Below, one piece after another: positions 62,584 to 64,000 of a stretch of 64,000 nucleotides of DNA. The translations under genes and the position numbers were made by a program. The DNA comes from Anaerolineae bacterium (lineage in GTDB: Bacteria; Chloroflexota; Anaerolineae; 4572-78; J111). The DNA is taken from the NCBI GenBank assembly GCA_022071955.1, contig JAJVIM010000007.1, positions 62,001-126,000 of the forward strand, read 5' to 3'. The notes below the pieces were generated by a model that was given only the letters and a program-made list of their open reading frames with translations, was not told the origin of the DNA and did no database searches. Numbering within the stretch: the stretch's first letter is position 1; each line of letters opens with the position of its first letter.

Positions 62584-64000
62584 ATGTTTAAAAGCGTATT
62601 CAAAGCTGTGTTTGGTGATCCAAACCAGAAAGAAATTAAAAAGTTAACCCCGCTGGTTGAAGAAGTCAACCGGCTTGAAGCAGAAATGAAGGCCAAAAGC
62701 GATGCCGACATCCGGCAAATGATGGCCGGGTTCCGTGAAAACCTGCGGCAGCAAACCGCCGAACAACGGGCGGCGGTAGCCGAGTTAAATCAACAGGTGA
62801 CCAACTCGGTTGGCAAAGAGCGCCAGCGACTGCAAATTCAGCTTGAATCAGAAGAGAAGAAGCTGCTCAAACTTGAGGCCGAACTGCTCAACGAGATCAA
62901 GCCGCAGGTGTTTGCCGCCGTGAGAGAAGCCAGCGTGCGCACCATCGGCCTGCGCCACTACGATGTGCAAATGGTCGGCGGGGCAATTCTGCACGAAGGC
63001 AAAGTAGTAGAAATGCGCACCGGCGAAGGTAAAACGCTGGTGGCCACTACAGCGGTGGCGCTCAACGCTCTCATGGGCCGTGGCGCGCACGTGATCACCG
63101 TAAACGATTACCTGGCCAAACGCGACTGCCAGTGGATGGGGCCAATTTATCACTTTTTGGGACTGTCCATCGCTGTGATTCAGAATGCCGGCGGCGGCGG
63201 AGTCGATAGCGCCTCGTTTTTGTACGACCCCGAATACCACAGCGACGATGACCGCTTTGAAAAGCTGCGGCCCATTACCCGCCAGCAAGCCTACGCCTGC
63301 GACATCACCTACGGCACCAACAACGAATTTGGCTTTGATTACCTGCGCGACAACATGGTGCAGGAACTGCCGCGCGTTACCCAGCGCGAACGCCACTACG
63401 CCATCATCGACGAGGTGGACAATATCCTCATTGATGAGGCCCGCACCCCGCTCATCATTTCTGGCCAGGCCGAAGAGAGCAGCGAGCTGTACCAGCGGTT
63501 TGCCCAGTTGGTGCGGCCGCTCCGTCGCAGCAGCCAGGAAAGCGTGGATGACGAAGAGCGCGAACCCGACGGCGATTACGTGGTCGATGAAAAAGCGCGC
63601 ATTTCTTACCTCACCGAGCGCGGCGTGGAAAAAATCGAGCAGGCGCTGGGCGTGGAAAACCTGTACGAAGGCGAAAGCGCGGCCATGACGCCCTATCTGG
63701 AAAACGCGCTCAAAGCCCACGCCCTGTTCAAGCTCGATGTAGATTACGTAGTGCAAAACGGCGAAGTCATCATTGTTGACGAATTTACCGGCCGCCTCAT
63801 GCACGGCCGGCGCTACAGCGAAGGGCTGCACCAGGCCATCGAAGCCAAAGAGGGCGTCCACGTGCGCCACGAAAGCTTTACCTGGGCCACCATCACCTTT
63901 CAAAACTTTTTCCGCATGTACAACAAACTGGCCGGGATGACCGGTACCGCTGAAACCGAAGCCGAAGAATTTGGCGATATTTACGATCTGGAAGTAGTAG
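62584..64000 (+). CDS. secA: Preprotein translocase ATPase SecA (3' truncated by window)
   Basis: 472 residues are visible before the right edge. [20 protein letters not shown] is a SecA N-terminus. [20 protein letters not shown] precedes Walker [13 protein letters not shown] (Lys150), then [35 protein letters not shown] and Walker [41 protein letters not shown] and [19 protein letters not shown] complete the first nucleotide-binding domain and preprotein-binding region. It drives protein export through SecYEG. Walker A comes some 40 residues later than in E. coli because of a charged helical stretch at about 52-104. The spacer upstream and a recognisable promoter suggest its own transcript. 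Confidence 0.97.
   Translation, partial: MFKSVFKAVFGDPNQKEIKKLTPLVEEVNRLEAEMKAKSDADIRQMMAGFRENLRQQTAEQRAAVAELNQQVTNSVGKERQRLQIQLESEEKKLLKLEAELLNEIKPQVFAAVREASVRTIGLRHYDVQMVGGAILHEGKVVEMRTGEGKTLVATTAVALNALMGRGAHVITVNDYLAKRDCQWMGPIYHFLGLSIAVIQNAGGGGVDSASFLYDPEYHSDDDRFEKLRPITRQQAYACDITYGTNNEFGFDYLRDNMVQELPRVTQRERHYAIIDEVDNILIDEARTPLIISGQAEESSELYQRFAQLVRPLRRSSQESVDDEEREPDGDYVVDEKARISYLTERGVEKIEQALGVENLYEGESAAMTPYLENALKAHALFKLDVDYVVQNGEVIIVDEFTGRLMHGRRYSEGLHQAIEAKEGVHVRHESFTWATITFQNFFRMYNKLAGMTGTAETEAEEFGDIYDLEVV

Noticed and set aside
62848..63903. 351-codon open frame on the minus strand
   Set aside because: Antisense to secA, whose motifs are continuous through this stretch.

Overview
The window looks like a chromosomal segment of a Chloroflexota bacterium, probably from the Anaerolineae/Caldilineae side. 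This is inferred from secreted proteins with Pro/Thr-rich 'TPTP' linkers and a recurrent YLPV(V/I)(I/L) motif, a class III cyclase-AAA-TPR giant, a TrpG-TrpD fusion and the style of the surface-glycan genes. No rRNA, tRNA, CRISPR array, transposase or phage gene was found.

Layout. Positions 1-2810 hold the 3' end of a LuxR-type regulator, a terminator and a secreted beta-propeller protein with one CxxCH haem motif. From 39707 down to 2825 almost everything is on the minus strand and forms one large surface-polysaccharide/glycoprotein locus. It contains an initiating polyprenyl-phosphate sugar transferase, a Wzz/BY-kinase, a Wzx flippase, two Wzy/WaaL-like proteins, eight of the window's ten GT2/GT4 glycosyltransferases, four GT-C-like membrane proteins, GalE, a hexapeptide acyltransferase, a B12/radical SAM enzyme, an asparagine-synthase-like protein and two membrane-anchored beta-propeller proteins. 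Four of its genes (gmhA, hddA, gmhB, hddC-like) together make GDP-D-glycero-alpha-D-manno-heptose. Three spacers in this locus (upstream of the initiating transferase, gmhB and galE) carry the same 55-bp promoter module: four 6-bp half-sites at exact 11-bp spacing, then a -10 element TA(A/C)ACT at a fixed position.

From 39.8 to 55.6 kb lies a complete tryptophan pathway on the minus strand in the classical order E-GD-C-F-B-(trpS)-A. It is broken up by opposite-strand genes (an M20 peptidase plus a metallophosphatase, and a 4-kb adenylate cyclase) and by a four-helix-bundle gene. trpE is preceded by a Trp-specific T-box leader (specifier UGG) with its own promoter.

From 55.6 to 64 kb come a hybrid histidine kinase next to a sugar-binding lipoprotein, two more GT4 glycosyltransferases, and the 5' end of secA running off the window.

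From 36.6 kb rightwards nearly every spacer, and two places inside trpF, carries arrays of 7-bp tandem words that usually fold back on an inverted copy. None was seen in the first 36 kb. Two start codons (49467 and 61146) lie in the last heptamer of such an array.
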